Shown here: positions 11,387 to 22,571 of the stretch, in pieces
How the letters are laid out: the number at the start of each line of letters is the position of its first letter
Numbering within the stretch: position 1 is the first letter of the stretch
Origin: Suillus spraguei
Taxonomy: Eukaryota; Basidiomycota; Agaricomycetes; Boletales; Suillaceae
Assembly (NCBI GenBank): GCA_016800925.1
Contig: JABCPU010000123.1
Span: forward strand, 1 to 64,000
Direction of reading: 5' to 3'
Length of the DNA: 64,000 bases
Position numbers and translations under genes: made by a program
Notes under the pieces: generated by a model
Databases searched by the model: none
What the model was told of the DNA's origin: nothing
What the model saw: the letters and a program-made list of their open reading frames with translations, nothing else

Positions 11387-11861
11387 TGTTACAATCGTAC
11401 GTGCCCCTATTCATTTTCTTACTTCATTTACCTTGTATATTACGTAACATGATTCCGACTCATATGCTCAACGCATCTGTACTATAGTTGCCTTCCTTCT
11501 TTGGATACGCACTTACATTCCCACACCTCTCTTGGTCTGTGCGCACATATTGGCCTATTTAAGCACAGTGTACTTGTAGTAGATTCTGTACTTTAATCTT
11601 ACTGGGTTTTACCTGGAATCTCCTTCGCTTAGGTCTCCAACCTAAGTCGTCTTGAATCGTCTCTAAGTCTAAGCACTCCTTAGCCTTAGTCTCTATTCTC
11701 GCAGATACCTCTTAGACTTGTCTTTGAGGCTGAACCCTTGACCGTACTAGGAACGTGTTCCTTGTACTTTTACCTTGTCCTCTTCTGGACATTGTAAGAA
11801 CTCCCAGCAGACCGTCTGTGTCTTTTCACTGTCGCTGGTGATGCCATCCCAGTTCGTAACA
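11387..11861 (+). repeat. 3' LTR of the gypsy element
   Basis: 475 bp, nearly identical to 4224-4698. It is followed by tccag and then the remainder of B-family LTR copy 1. Confidence 0.95.
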
Positions 11862-11975
11862 TCCAGACCTTGTCTGGAGTAGTCTATACTATCTCTACAC
11901 CATATCTGGACCTACTCCTCTCTAGTAGCCAACACTTCCTCTAAGATCCACAGAGCTATGCTCATCTGATCATCC

Positions 11976-12040
11976 GCTCCTCTGCTCCTCTGCTCCTCTG
12001 CTCCTCTGCTCCTCTGCTCCTCTGCTCCTCTGCTCCTCTG
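11976..12040. repeat. 8-bp minisatellite (GCTCCTCT)n inside B-family LTR copy 1
   Basis: About eight tandem units. The equivalent place in B copy 5 (30455-30510) has about seven units of GCTCTTCT. B copy 4 (near 29235) has only scattered, imperfect units. So the array has expanded and changed separately in different copies. Confidence 0.85.
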
Positions 12041-13025
12041 AGCTCTGGACCTTCGGACCCCTAGTCCTCCAGATCCATCCTATCCTATCCTCTGACATCT
12101 ATGGATCATCTTTCCCTCTGGAGCTCTGCTCCTATCCTGCCCTGGACTTTGTCCAGCGGTCCATCCTTCATCTGTTCTACTTGGAGCTTGTTCCAGTAGT
12201 GTTACCATTACTCCCTACCTTCCAGAAATAGTTCTGGCGCATTCCCGCGCTCATCCGGAAGTCCATCGGAGCTCTGTCAAGCTATCCTGCCTTAGAGTTC
12301 GTCCGGACCCTCCATCCGGACTTCACTAGAACTCTCCCTTGGACTTCATCCGAAATTAAGGGCACATACTCGGGTAAGGGGCACAGCATACGAGCTGAGG
12401 CCAAGCCCCTTTGACTTTACGACCCTCCGGTACAACCCCATGTAAGACCAGGACTTCTTACTAATCTCTAGTTTTGCATGGTCGTAACACTTGCGCTCCA
12501 TCTAGTCTGCTTCACTTGCTAAGCAAGAGTGTTTAACCCTAAAGGGGGATGCCTGTTAGTATAGTCAAGTAACTGTCAAACCAATGTGCCAATATGATGC
12601 TGTGGTCAGTGATGATGCCACCGGAACTAGCATTGTGAGTAGTGGTAGTAGCGTAACTCAAACAATGCCTGAAAATGTAGCATTGAGTGAGCGATAGCAA
12701 GCATAAATGTCAGCAGTAGCAGGAGAGAAGAATCAATAAAGAAAGCTGCAGTACTTTCAGCAGTGTGCGCAAAGTTAAGTCAAAATAAGAGTCAATGGTC
12801 CAGCGGTATGCCAGCAGTAACGGTGAACGACTGATATCAATTAACGAGCGATAAGGAAACTAAAGACTAAGTCTACTACTGGGTGGTTCCAGAGCTAGAC
12901 ACTAATCCTGACCTATAGTACAATGAAAATGAGGTACTGTAACATGCGAGCTATGCGGTGCTTATATCCTACTTCATATGTACTCAGGATGCATTAGGCA
13001 AGATCAGTAGCACTCGAGTGATGTA

Positions 13026-13500
13026 TGTTACAATCGTACGTGCCCCTATTCATTTTTCCTTTGTTTCCTTACTTGTATATCATATCACATGACTCCGACT
13101 CACATGCTCAATGCATTTGTACAATACATGCCTTCCTTGTTAGGATATGCAGTTACCTTTTCATGGTTACCTGGTCTGTGCGCACATATTGGCCTATTTA
13201 AGCACAGTGTACTTGTAGTAGATTCCCTACTTTAATCTTACTGGGTTTTACCTGGAATCTCCTTCGCTTAGGTCTCCAACCTAAGTCGTCTTGAATCGTC
13301 TCTAAGTCTAAGCACTTCTTAGCCTTAGTCTCTATTCTCGCAGATACCTCTTAGACTTGTCTTTGAGGCTGAACCCTTGATCGTACTCGGAACGCGTTCC
13401 TTGTACTTTCACCTTGTCCTCTTTTGGACATTGTAAGAACTCCCAGCAGACCGGCTGTGTCTTTTCACTGTCGCTGGTGACGCCACCCCAGTTCGTAACA
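13026..13500 (+). repeat. A-family solo LTR inside C-family LTR copy 1
   Basis: 475 bp, TGTTACAATCG...GTTCGTAACA, flanked by identical atgta at 13021-13025 and 13501-13505. The first 130 bp or so differ clearly from the full-length gypsy LTR, while the rest is nearly identical, suggesting an older or sister subfamily. There is no internal region. Confidence 0.93.
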
Positions 13501-15717
13501 ATGTAACTGCCAGTATGTACATAAACATAGTGTGAGGCAGCTGCGGCACAAGGCAACATGTAATAAGACTTGCTGTGGAATCAGTGATAAGCGATCATGT
13601 ACAAACTACGCACCAAATGGAGCTATGCAGACAAGGCAAGGACATGGAAGGACATCGGTTTGTGGAACGTGGTGCAGCAGTTGGTATGGTGTGCGGTAAG
13701 CATGAGATACTGGCAGCATGTGCTAAAGGAGCAAGATGGCCATAGATGGGTGGAGATTTCTATAGATGTGAGACATGCGCTAAAAGATAGGGTTTTAAAG
13801 CCAGTGCCAATATGTTTGTCACACCGTCCTCCTAAGATCTTTGAGACTTGTTGTGCTTGAGAAGTGAGGGACCAGAGGATCTCACATTTGTTATCATAGA
13901 TGGCTTGAAGGTAGTCAGTATTGTCTGCAACTTCTGTCAGGCTATGGGAAGAAAACCATGCTCTTATTTTCTCCAATTTGGCATCCTCTAACCCCAGGAA
14001 CTGTTTGCTCTCAGTATAGAACACTTCAAGAAATGCTGAGTAACACTTGACCTCTTTAAGCTCCCACGCCATAGTCAACAGACATTGGCACGCAGTCTTG
14101 TGAGAAGCCAGCTTCACTCTGAATGCCTTGTACATGGTTGTAAGGCTCAATTGCAAAAAGCCTCTCTCCAATAGTTGCTCATTCTTGCAATGAATAAGAA
14201 CAAATAAATAGTTGTAAGAAGATATGAAAATATACCTCTTCAATTTCTTCAGGAGTGAATTCTGGTTGGTGTACCCTCCCTGTTACATGAGCTGTAAACC
14301 AAAGCTCCAATGGAGCTGGATGCAAAGGGTATGGCTGATGCTTCCTGCTCATTTGTTTCCACAGGTACATTCCACAAGGGGAAAGACCTGGAGGTGGAGT
14401 GGTACTAGTAGGCCTAAGGAATAAGCTCTCTTTCCCATCTGGAGGCTTTGGCACTTCACAATCTGCAAGGAGAGAACAGGGTGACCCAATTGGAGATAGT
14501 ACAGAGGTCATTGACTCAGGGGATGAGTCAGTGTTTGTCTGTCTGGATAGAACATCAATTCTGGAGGATAAGCCTTTATGTTTAATGAAGTTGAACCGAG
14601 AGAATTCAACAAGGGTTTCACCGCTAGATGCTCCACTGGAATTAGAGGGACTGCTTGATTGAGGAGGGGAGGATGTTGCAGATAATGGATCCATCATCCA
14701 GATGGGCAGTTGTCAAGTACTGAGTGGCTTGCCAATTATTCTGAAGTGAATGTGATTGAGTGTATACAGTCAGCCAGTCAGCAGAGTCTCAAAGACTTAG
14801 GCAAATTCTGCTCAGTGTGCTGCTGCACTGTCTGCCAGGGTCAAAACAAAGCAAAAGTTATAATGTGCATATAGTCATATATATCTTTGGCTCAACAAAC
14901 AGACATACCTTGAATTGTACTTTGACAGGCTATGTCCCAACTGTCAAGGAGAATTTGCAATGATTGAAGCGATTACAACCCATCTCAATTCTCAGTCTAC
15001 TTGCTGGCCATCTGATGTGCATTCACAGGAATTACCTGTCCCTCCTGCATTCTGTTGAGGTAACCATCTGACCAGTTATATACCTGCTACTGGTTGTTGT
15101 CATCCACATTCTGGATATATTTGTGGCACTGGCAAAAACTACCCTTTTCAATATGAAGGCGAATGGCAATTAGGAAAGTTCTTGGTTGAACATCTTACTC
15201 AAACTCAGATCATCAAGTTCTTGAAGTTGACATGGGTAACCATAATCTTGAGCTCGTACCTCCCAAGTCTGATCCTATGCCCACAGTTTAACACTCATGC
15301 AAGACCATCTTTCACCTCAAAGGATCAACTCATAGGCTGGATGGATGCACTACTCTGTTTCACAGAGTAAAAAGTTTCCAAAAAAAAATTACCGGTTACA
15401 AGACAACTTGGCCTATAGAGCTCATTTGGCACAATGCATTTGATGTCGTTAAGCAACTTTTCAGTGATCCAACTTTTGCCAACCACATGACATTTGACTC
15501 ACATGTCATTCAAGCTGGAGATCAGTGTGAATATGGCAATTATATGAGTGCTGACATGGCATGGAAAATTCAGGTCTGTTTACTGCATTAGTCTACTGCT
15601 CATAATTGATGTATTTATGGGATCATCTTCCTGTGGGCGCAACTCAAGTCCCAATCATCTTAGGTTCTGATAAAACTCCTGTAACGCGAGTTACTGGTGG
15701 GCTGGAGATGCACCCAG

Positions 15718-17258
15718 TGTGATGAACATATTTGCACTGACCATGAAAGTGCCATTTTATACAAGTGTCTCGTTACCGTCAACAGCAGCTACCAAACAAA
15801 TCCCTTATAGTGAGCATTAGCCCTTTTGCTTTGCCAGTACCATTCTTACTCTGTGGATCCTTGCCCCTTACTGTATCCTGGTACCAATGTCCTCATGTCC
15901 ATTTCTGTCTAGATCCATTGGTGTGTAGCATATTTGTTTCCGCCATTACTAAACCTACGGCAGGACTTACATTACATTCTGTGAGGCTGCTTGCACACTG
16001 TGTGCCTCTTTGCTAAAATCACATAGTACATCTTTATTTTGCTACCGGTCTTGCTATGTATTCCACCCACTCACGGTACATGTTAAAAGGACTTGTCACA
16101 CATATCAGTACTTTTACTTTCCTCCTATAGTACAAATGGTACTTAGGAATAGTCACCACTACTGTCTCTAATGGAATAAAGTCTTTTACCAAAGTCACTG
16201 TCTCTTAAGAATTCCTTTACTGCTGCACACACCACCGCTCTTTACCGCTTTCCCATGCTTCATGGCTACTTCACCACTTGTTTTACTGCCACTTTCCCAC
16301 GCTTTACCGCAGTTTTACTACCGCTTTCTCATGGTTTACCACTACCTTACCACTACTTTCCCATGGAGCGGAGGTCACCACTAGCATCTCGCTACCTCCG
16401 GCAACAGTCTTGCATCACAGGCTCAGTATTATTGAACTATACTAACTAGCATTCCTATCATATACCATACATTTGATCTCAGATCTGATCGATCCTGCTT
16501 CCATCCAGTCCACAGATCCTATCTGGACCACCCATCCAAAACTTCTTACTTCTCGCACTCTAACTCCCTTGTGGACATCTGCGTCTACCTCCTTTCAGCA
16601 ATCCTCCTGTCTCCGGTATTTTGGTTATGTATATTTCTGTCCTGCTTATTGATCCATTACCTATGTCTCATTTCCAACTTGTGCTTATTGATCTGCTGTG
16701 CATTTACTGATAGACTTCTGTTACACATCGTACATAGCCCTCGGTCCCGGACTCGTTGATTATCTGTGCCAGTTACTTACAGTATATAAACCACTTGTAA
16801 ATCTCTGTAGAACCTTAGTTCAAATATTATCTTAGATTCTGCTTATTCTGTTCCTCCGGACTTGAGTTCCTTCTGAGACTTAGGATCAATTCCTATAAGT
16901 CTATATCTCCAACTCTACCTTTGGGTAGTCCACTTCTGTTAGTTTCTAGTTAGGACTCTGTCTGACACTAGTCTTATACCTTATTCCATTCCTACATTCC
17001 AGATAACCTTCAGACACGACATATCTGTTACCTATATCTTCCCTCTGAAATAAGGGGCAATACTCAGGAAAGGGGCACAGTGTATGAACTGAGGCCAAAG
17101 CCCTTCCAATCCTTTACCTTTTGAGTATGGTCTTAACAATTCCCTTTAGGGTCAAATGTTCTTGCCTTGCAAGTGAAGCAGACTAGGTAGAGCACAAGAC
17201 TCACATACTAGCTTAGGCTGTGGTTTATCTACAGCCCAGGCTAGATTATATCTTTACA
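15718..17258 (+). repeat. C-family solo LTR, copy 2 (inverted), inside the Plavaka relic
   Basis: It reads TGTGATGAACATATT...ATATCTTTACA, the inverse complement of the C copies at 3409, 19330 and 35091. Flanks are ccag (15714-15717) and ctgg (17259-17262). Both derive from ccgg by one CpG decay each, and ccgg restores the codons CAC CCG GTC TTT (HPVF) of the transposase. Without the nested B LTR and its 5-bp duplication it is about 853 bp. Confidence 0.85.
16456..17138 (+). repeat. B-family solo LTR, copy 2 (short form), inside C copy 2
   Basis: 683 bp, TATCATATACCAT...GGTCTTAACA, with identical attcc at 16451-16455 and 17139-17143. It keeps the TATA region (CAGTATATAAACC near 16780) and the AGGGGCACAGTG segment near the end, but lacks about half of the 1.37-kb long form. 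Confidence 0.92.
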
Positions 17259-19329
17259 CTGGTCTTTCTCACTGTCAGCAATATCAACTTCGAAGTTTGC
17301 TCTAAGGCAACACTATGAGCTTGGCACTGTGTGGGCTACATGCTGATTGTCAAGTTCAAAGTGCATCCAGACTATCAAACAATCCTACAGGCATGAATGT
17401 GGCATAGATGTATGGATCTCATTTTTGCCAACCTTAAGACTCCAGCAGCAGAAGGCTGTTTCATGCCAGATCCCCTCCAATATATTCACTATGTTTTCAC
17501 ACTGCTCATTGCTCATGTATGTGACCTGCCAGAGGCCAGCATGATTGCTGCAGTTAGTAAGAATGCATCCCCTGTGACCTTGGAAGCACAAAAACAATTT
17601 GGTAATGAGATTCTCTACCCCCCTCATACTGGGTGGCATACACTACAACTCATTGTTGACATATCCAAAACAGTCGATCCTTGGGACCTTGACAAATTTC
17701 AGAAAGCAGCTAAAGCAGTCTATCTGTTTGGAGTTCATATGTCATATTGGCATGATTGGATGTATGCCTGTCCATCCATCTTCCTCACTGGCAAAATTCT
17801 TCATACCAGTCATAAGTTCTTCTTTGATCACCTACTCAATTTTGTTAAGGAGACCATGGGCAATCACGAGCTCAATTCCTGCTTCACCAATCAGCATAAG
17901 TGAGTTGGGATGTGCCACTTCACTAAGGGCATCACCCACATCAAACAAATGGCTGGGTATGAGTACAGAGATATCCAATGCACCATTGTGGCTTTGATTG
18001 CAGGTGCTGCTCCCCCTAGATTCATTCATGCAATACATGCCCTTGTAGACTTCATTTACCTTACACAAAATCCTATTCATTTGCCCAACTCACTGAAATC
18101 AATGGCACAGGCACTTTCAGATTTCCACTCCTTTAAGGATGTCATTGTTAATGCTCAGACAAGGAGGGGGAAAAATGGCGCCAAAGAAGACTTTTCATCC
18201 CCAAACTTGAGCTAATGCAAAGCTTTTGTGGGACAGTAGGGAGACTGGGCTCCTTGATGCAGTTTTCAGCCAACGTGACAGAGTGCTTATTTATCACACA
18301 CTGTAAAGATCTGTTCAATTGGACGAGTTGGCAAAGCAAAGATTTTGTGTTGCAGTGCATGCGGATCTTGAACCAGCAAGAATCAATGGAGATCTTTGAC
18401 CTGTTTGCATGTTGCATTCTCATGGCGTGTCACTAGTCAACAATATACACACTGAAGATGAAGATGTCACAACCACTAACCCCGCACTCTCCTGGGTTTC
18501 CCAAGTTCTCCCTGATGAAGCAAGGTCTGTTTATGGTCCTTGACCTGTCTGCAACCACTTCCTCAAGGGCATTCTCTCCGGAGACACACTGACTGCCATT
18601 TAAGTCAATGTAACACTGGATTACAAATCGCTGTCCCCTACTCGCTCCCAGACTTTGATATTGTGCTTGCCGACTTCATTCATTGTTCCTCCCAGTCCAC
18701 TAATGAGCATACCCTCTGGGATGGCAGATATAGGCACTTCTGCATGTGGAACAAATTTTGACTACAACTTCACTCAGCATTCCAGCCATGAATCATAGTG
18801 CCAAGCAGAGTGGTATAAGCTTACCCACCCAGTGGTGATTTCTCCTTCAGCAACTGTGATACTGTTCTTGTCAACACCATGGGAGATGATGGCCAAATGA
18901 GTATGTATATTCTTGCTCTTATTTCCAGTACTTATTTTATCACTTTATTTAGGGAGTTGTGTCACACAGGTCTGACTGATTTTCCAGCCAATAATTCAAC
19001 AAGGTTCCAACTTAGACCTTCTGTTAAGATTATACTCAAGGAGGGTCAGAACAGAAGGGCTTGGCCTCAGCTCATGCACTGTGCCCCTTTGTCAAGTATG
19101 GTGCCCTTAATTTCTATAGGGTCACACATGTCCAGATATGGAGATATGAAGTCCAGCAGACTTCCGGATGTAGGAATACAGAAGACTAAAGACTACTACA
19201 GACAAAGTCTGGAGTAGAAAACAAACAATATAGAGATTACCCAAAGGTAGAGCCAAAGGTGTGACTGAGGATGGAGATCCAAGGTCTGTAGATAGACTAG
19301 GCTTGAGTGCGGAAGAGATTCAGAGGCGG

Positions 19330-20295
19330 TGTAAAGATGCAACCTAGCTTGGGCTGTAGATAAACCACTGCCTAAACTAGTATGTTAGTCTTGCGCTCTG
19401 TCTAGTCTGCTTCACTTGTAAGAACAAGAGTGTTCAACCCTAAAGGGGGATGCCTATTTAGTATGGTCAAGTTCGAGTCTAACTTATTTGCAAAACAAGT
19501 GTCTGAGTCAGCGGTAAGTTGCCGTGGTCAGTGATGATACCGCCAGAACTAGCGTCGTGCGTTGCGGTGCTACCGCCATCGAGATAAAATCAGAAACAGT
19601 TGCGTCTAGCGAGCGATGTCGAGCGGTGGTCTCAGTGGTAGCGGTAAGGTTGCGAGCGGTGCAAAGAAACAGTAAGGAAGTCCATGGTACTTTCAGCGGT
19701 AAAGTAGCAGAGCGTGAGAAGTTCAGTCAAAAGTAACAATTAAAAGTCCAGCGGTATGCTGGCGGTAACGGAGAACAAGCGTGATGTATTAATGAGTGAT
19801 AAGGGAACTTTAAAAACTATGTCCACTACTGGGTAGATCCAGAGCTAGACAATAATCCTGACCTATAGTACGTGCAATGGTGTAAAATCAGGTGCTTCTA
19901 TTGTGCGGGGTATGCAGTGCTTATATCCTAAATCATATGTACTCAGAATACTCTAGGCAAGATCAGTAGCGCTGGAGTGTAGTAACCGCTGTAAGTAAAC
20001 ATAGCGCGAGGTGCTGCGGCACGAGGCAACATGTAATAATGCTTGCCATGGAATCAGTGATAACGAACAGGAAACAAACTACGCACCAAATGGAGCTATG
20101 CGGACGCGGCAAGGACATGGAAGGACATTGGTTTGTAGAACGAGGTGCGGTAGTCGGTATGGTGTGCGGTAAGCATGGGATGCTGCCAGTACTGCTAAAG
20201 GGGTAAGAAGGCCATGGACTAGTGGTAACTCCTGTAGACGTGAGACGAGTGTCAAAATATGAGGTTTTAAGCTCAGCACCAATATGTTCATTACA
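19330..20295 (-). repeat. Left LTR of the chimeric element, C family (copy 3)
   Basis: 966 bp, TGTAAAGATGCAACC...TTCATTACA. This is the best-preserved C copy for CpG content: where other copies read GCAGTA or CACCGG, this one keeps GCGGTA and TACCGC. It is read as the 3' LTR because the gag-like gene points towards it. Confidence 0.8.
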
Positions 20296-20559
20296 TCTCC
20301 TAGGAACTTTAGAAACTGACTGTCCCCAGTCAACTATACTGCCGGTAAGGGACTTAGCAAGAATTCGAGCGATATCGAGATCACATGATGGGACGCATAA
20401 GCGGAATTTGCCATGTGGACGTGGAATAGTGGACACACCATGCTGTGACTGTGGACAATGCAGTGGAGTGTGACGTGGTGTGGTCACGAAATTACCGTTC
20501 CCTACAAAAGGGCCATCATTGGACTTCTCCATTTTCTCCCATCTTTACTTCATACCATT

Positions 20560-21822
20560 ATGTCGTCCTCGACCTTCACCTTCGACGCCTCCGCCCTCGC
20601 TGCTCCTGCTGCTGCCGCGCAATCTGCAGTGCAGAAAAAACTCGCCGCCCTCCAAAACATTTGGACGGGCTAATCCTGTCAGCTCCAGATGACAAGGAGG
20701 AGCTCCTTAAGGAGAAGGATATGTGGGTGAAGGCCTGGGAGCAGTTCTTCGTGCATCTTTCTTTTCTTCTTCTTTAGTGGTAGCGGTACTGACTTGGCTT
20801 GTTCTCTTAGCGCGATGTAGAAGAGTGCTTCGCCGAAGGCGCGGTGCACGGCCTTCACTTGGGCTTAATGCCTGAGGAGGTCATGGAGGCTACCGCCATA
20901 ATGCCTATGGTGAATGCCTACCGTTTGGAGGTTGCTGCGCTGAGAAAGTGGCTGAGGAGAGGAAGAAGGCTGCCGCGGCTCCAGTTGAGCCTGCGGTGGC
21001 TGATAAGGGGAAGGGGAAGAAGTGGGCTTTGGAGGAAGAGCCTGAGGTGGAAGATGGATGTTGCTGGCAGTGACAGTGAAGAGGAGGAGGAAGCGCCTGC
21101 GCCAAAGAGGGTAGCGCGGCCATCTTCAAAGAAGTCCTTAGAGGTGGTGATAGAACAACCGCCAGTGAGTTTTCCTTTCTTTTTGACTTAGCTCTTTACT
21201 AATATTGTTTTAGCCTAAGACTGCCCGCATGCGCGCCAGCAATCCGCGGCATGCCACCAAGTGTGAAAACTGCGCTAAGTGGGACATAGTCTGCACTGGC
21301 CAGCCAGACAAGGTCTGTGACAACTGCCACAAGCACAAACATAGGTGCTCACACAACGCCGGTAAGTTCCTTCTCTCTTTTCTTGACTTAACTTTGTGCT
21401 AACTGTTTTGTCTTTAGTTGGTCGCAAGAGGGTGTGTCCCACAGCAAAGACGCCGCCAGTGGTCGCTGCCGCCGGCAGCTCTAAGGATGCCGCCGCGGCT
21501 AAATCTAAGAAACCGGATGAAGTCATTGAGGTGACTGACAGTGAGCCAGCAGTGGTCGCCTCTCCCTCCCACCCAGCAAAAATGCTGGAAAGGCGCAGTC
21601 CATTGCAGCGTGGAGGAAGAGTCTGAGGACGAAGGCGTCAATGTGGCACAGCAGCTTCAAGACTTGGAGGGGGAGAACTTGGACTTCCTCATGGCGGCAA
21701 GGCTAGAAGAGGCCCAGGTGCACTTCATGCAGATGGAGGGGATGATGAGGGAGTTGGCGGGGAATATGAATTTTCTCCGCGGCTGTATGAACCGCCGCCA
21801 AAAGAGGCACCGCTTACAGTAG
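20560..21822 (+). pseudogene. Zn2Cys6-cluster protein gene, antisense to the retroelement
   Basis: It starts at the ATG at 20560 (MSSSTFTFDASALAAPAAAA). Exons are separated by introns at about 20749-20810, 21162-21212 and 21362-21417, all GT...AG. Frame breaks near 20655, 20890, 21050 and 21600 mean at least four small indels, so this copy is dead. The central exon encodes CENCAKWDIVC then CDNCHKHKHRC, i.e. CX2CX6CX7CX2CX6C, the exact spacing of fungal Zn(II)2Cys6 DNA-binding clusters. After it come an acidic region (EEESEDEG) and a predicted coiled coil (VAQQLQDLEGENLDFLMAARLEE, in two halves) with a basic tail. Zn2Cys6 proteins normally bind CGG triplets. A role as the element's own regulator is inference. 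Confidence 0.65.
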
Positions 21823-21831
21823 ATACTTCTT

Positions 21832-22571
21832 TCTTCTCTTCTGTACTTGTACCTTTGCTTCTGTACCATAGACTTTGTACTATATAATAGTTGCCGCAAT
21901 GATAGGGGTCCTGGCGGCTCCAGAACAAAAAACACAGTGTGAACGCCTAAGTCCTTGGGAGGTCCAATAAGTCCAAATGCCTCCATGTCCAAGTCCTAGC
22001 GCCAGTCATAGTCCATTTGACGCCTAAGATAAACGGTAATGTATAGTAAGCGCATGCTCGCAGCAAACAAAAACTGAACTGATACTGCAAGTCTGTTGCG
22101 AGGTTCCGCTTGTCTTGTCTTCTTCATTGCACTGTCTTTGTCTATGCCTGCGGTATTGCCGCCGCGGTAAGCTTCAGCGTGATATCTCCTGTCTTTATCA
22201 ATCAATGGGCGCGGTGTGCTGCCTACGTGTTAGAAGAAAAAGGTGTATAGTACTTTAGCGGTGCACAGTATCCCTTGTCCAATCGATATAGTCCTTCGTA
22301 CTGTAATAAAAGTCTGTGCGCTCATTAGCACTAAACATATGTAAGTGATACTGTGTGGGCGTGCATTTGAAAGTGTGAAACTGATCACCGGACAAAACCT
22401 GGGGTAAAACAGAGACTATCGTACGTGTGCGGTATTCTTTTCTTTGTTTTTATGATCAAGTAACGAGGGTGGTATTAGCGAATGTCGGTGGCGGTAGGGT
22501 AATGAATGGTGCTGTTGGGGTTTCCGCTGGCGGGTATACGTGCTTGGGTCTTTGGCAGTTGACTTCTGGGG
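21832..22571. other. Region between the convergent Zn2Cys6 and gag-like genes
   Basis: No ORF with coding character. It is rich in GCGGTA hexamers (for example near 22150, 22164, 22430 and 22491) and probably holds the 3' regions of both convergent genes. Confidence 0.5.

Larger units (their letters stand above)
4224..11861 (+). mobile_element. Full-length Ty3/gypsy chromovirus-type LTR retrotransposon (A family)
   Basis: Two 475-bp LTRs differ at only two positions by my reading. They bracket a self-priming PBS, gag, a pol region (protease, RT, RNase H, integrase, chromodomain), an extra zinc-knuckle ORF and a polypurine tract. Flanks are tccgg (4219-4223) and tccag (11862-11866), a 5-bp TSD with one CpG decay. 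It sits inside B-family LTR copy 1: the uninterrupted target is visible at about 29109 in B copy 4. The order gag-PR-RT-RH-IN-chromodomain identifies it as a chromovirus. Stops and frameshifts in pol make it non-autonomous now. Confidence 0.95.
3474..12489 (+). repeat. B-family solo LTR, copy 1, split by the gypsy element
   Basis: It begins TGTCATATACCG and ends GTCGTAACA, with identical 5-bp flanks cttgc at 3469-3473 and 12490-12494. After removing the nested gypsy element and its TSD it is about 1,373 bp. A TATA-like TATATAAA lies near 3935. There is no internal coding region, so this is a solo LTR left by LTR-LTR recombination. Four other B copies are in the window, two of them internally deleted to about 700 bp. 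Confidence 0.9.
3409..13823 (-). repeat. C-family solo LTR, copy 1, with two nested insertions
   Basis: It begins TGTAAAGATACAACC and ends TTTGTCACA, matching copies at 19330, 35091 and (inverted) 15718. Flanks are ccat (3405-3408) and ccgt (13824-13827), consistent with a 4-bp TSD ccgt in which one CpG decayed to CpA. Without the nested B LTR (3474-12489), the nested A LTR (13026-13500) and their 5-bp duplications, it is about 914 bp. It carries no ORF. Strand is assigned by analogy with the D-type element at 23777-24720, whose gag gene lies on the minus strand. Confidence 0.8.
3357..14697 (-). pseudogene. Unknown 289-codon gene split by a 10.4-kb LTR insertion
   Basis: Exon 1 is 14236-14697, followed by a 52-bp GT...AG intron (14184-14235), and exon 2 is 13824-14183. 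At 13823/13824 a C-family LTR has landed. If the insertion and one copy of its 4-bp TSD are removed, the frame continues at 3404 for 16 codons to a stop at 3357-3359. Both exons and the join keep frame, giving 289 residues. The N-terminal third is Ser/Pro/Thr-rich (residues 1-60). The rest is mixed and partly helical, with no motif I recognise. It starts about 230 bp from the divergent Plavaka relic, so it may be that transposon's second gene, though it could equally be a host gene. The gene reading is fairly firm; function is unknown. Confidence 0.6.

Noticed and set aside
11976..12040. CRISPR-like array
   Set aside because: Uninterrupted 8-bp units with no spacers, in a eukaryotic LTR.
19330..20295. 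C family as a MITE or Ginger-type DNA transposon instead of an LTR
   Set aside because: The 4-bp CG targets fit Ginger1, but C copies lack long inverted ends, and a complete C unit sits at one end of an element with a gag-like gene and another LTR-like unit in the same orientation at the other end. LTR is the better reading, though not proven.
20445..20777. Separate 110-codon gene upstream of the Zn2Cys6 gene
   Set aside because: It is the same exon read in the frame after a one-base deletion near 20655, so it belongs to the Zn2Cys6 gene.
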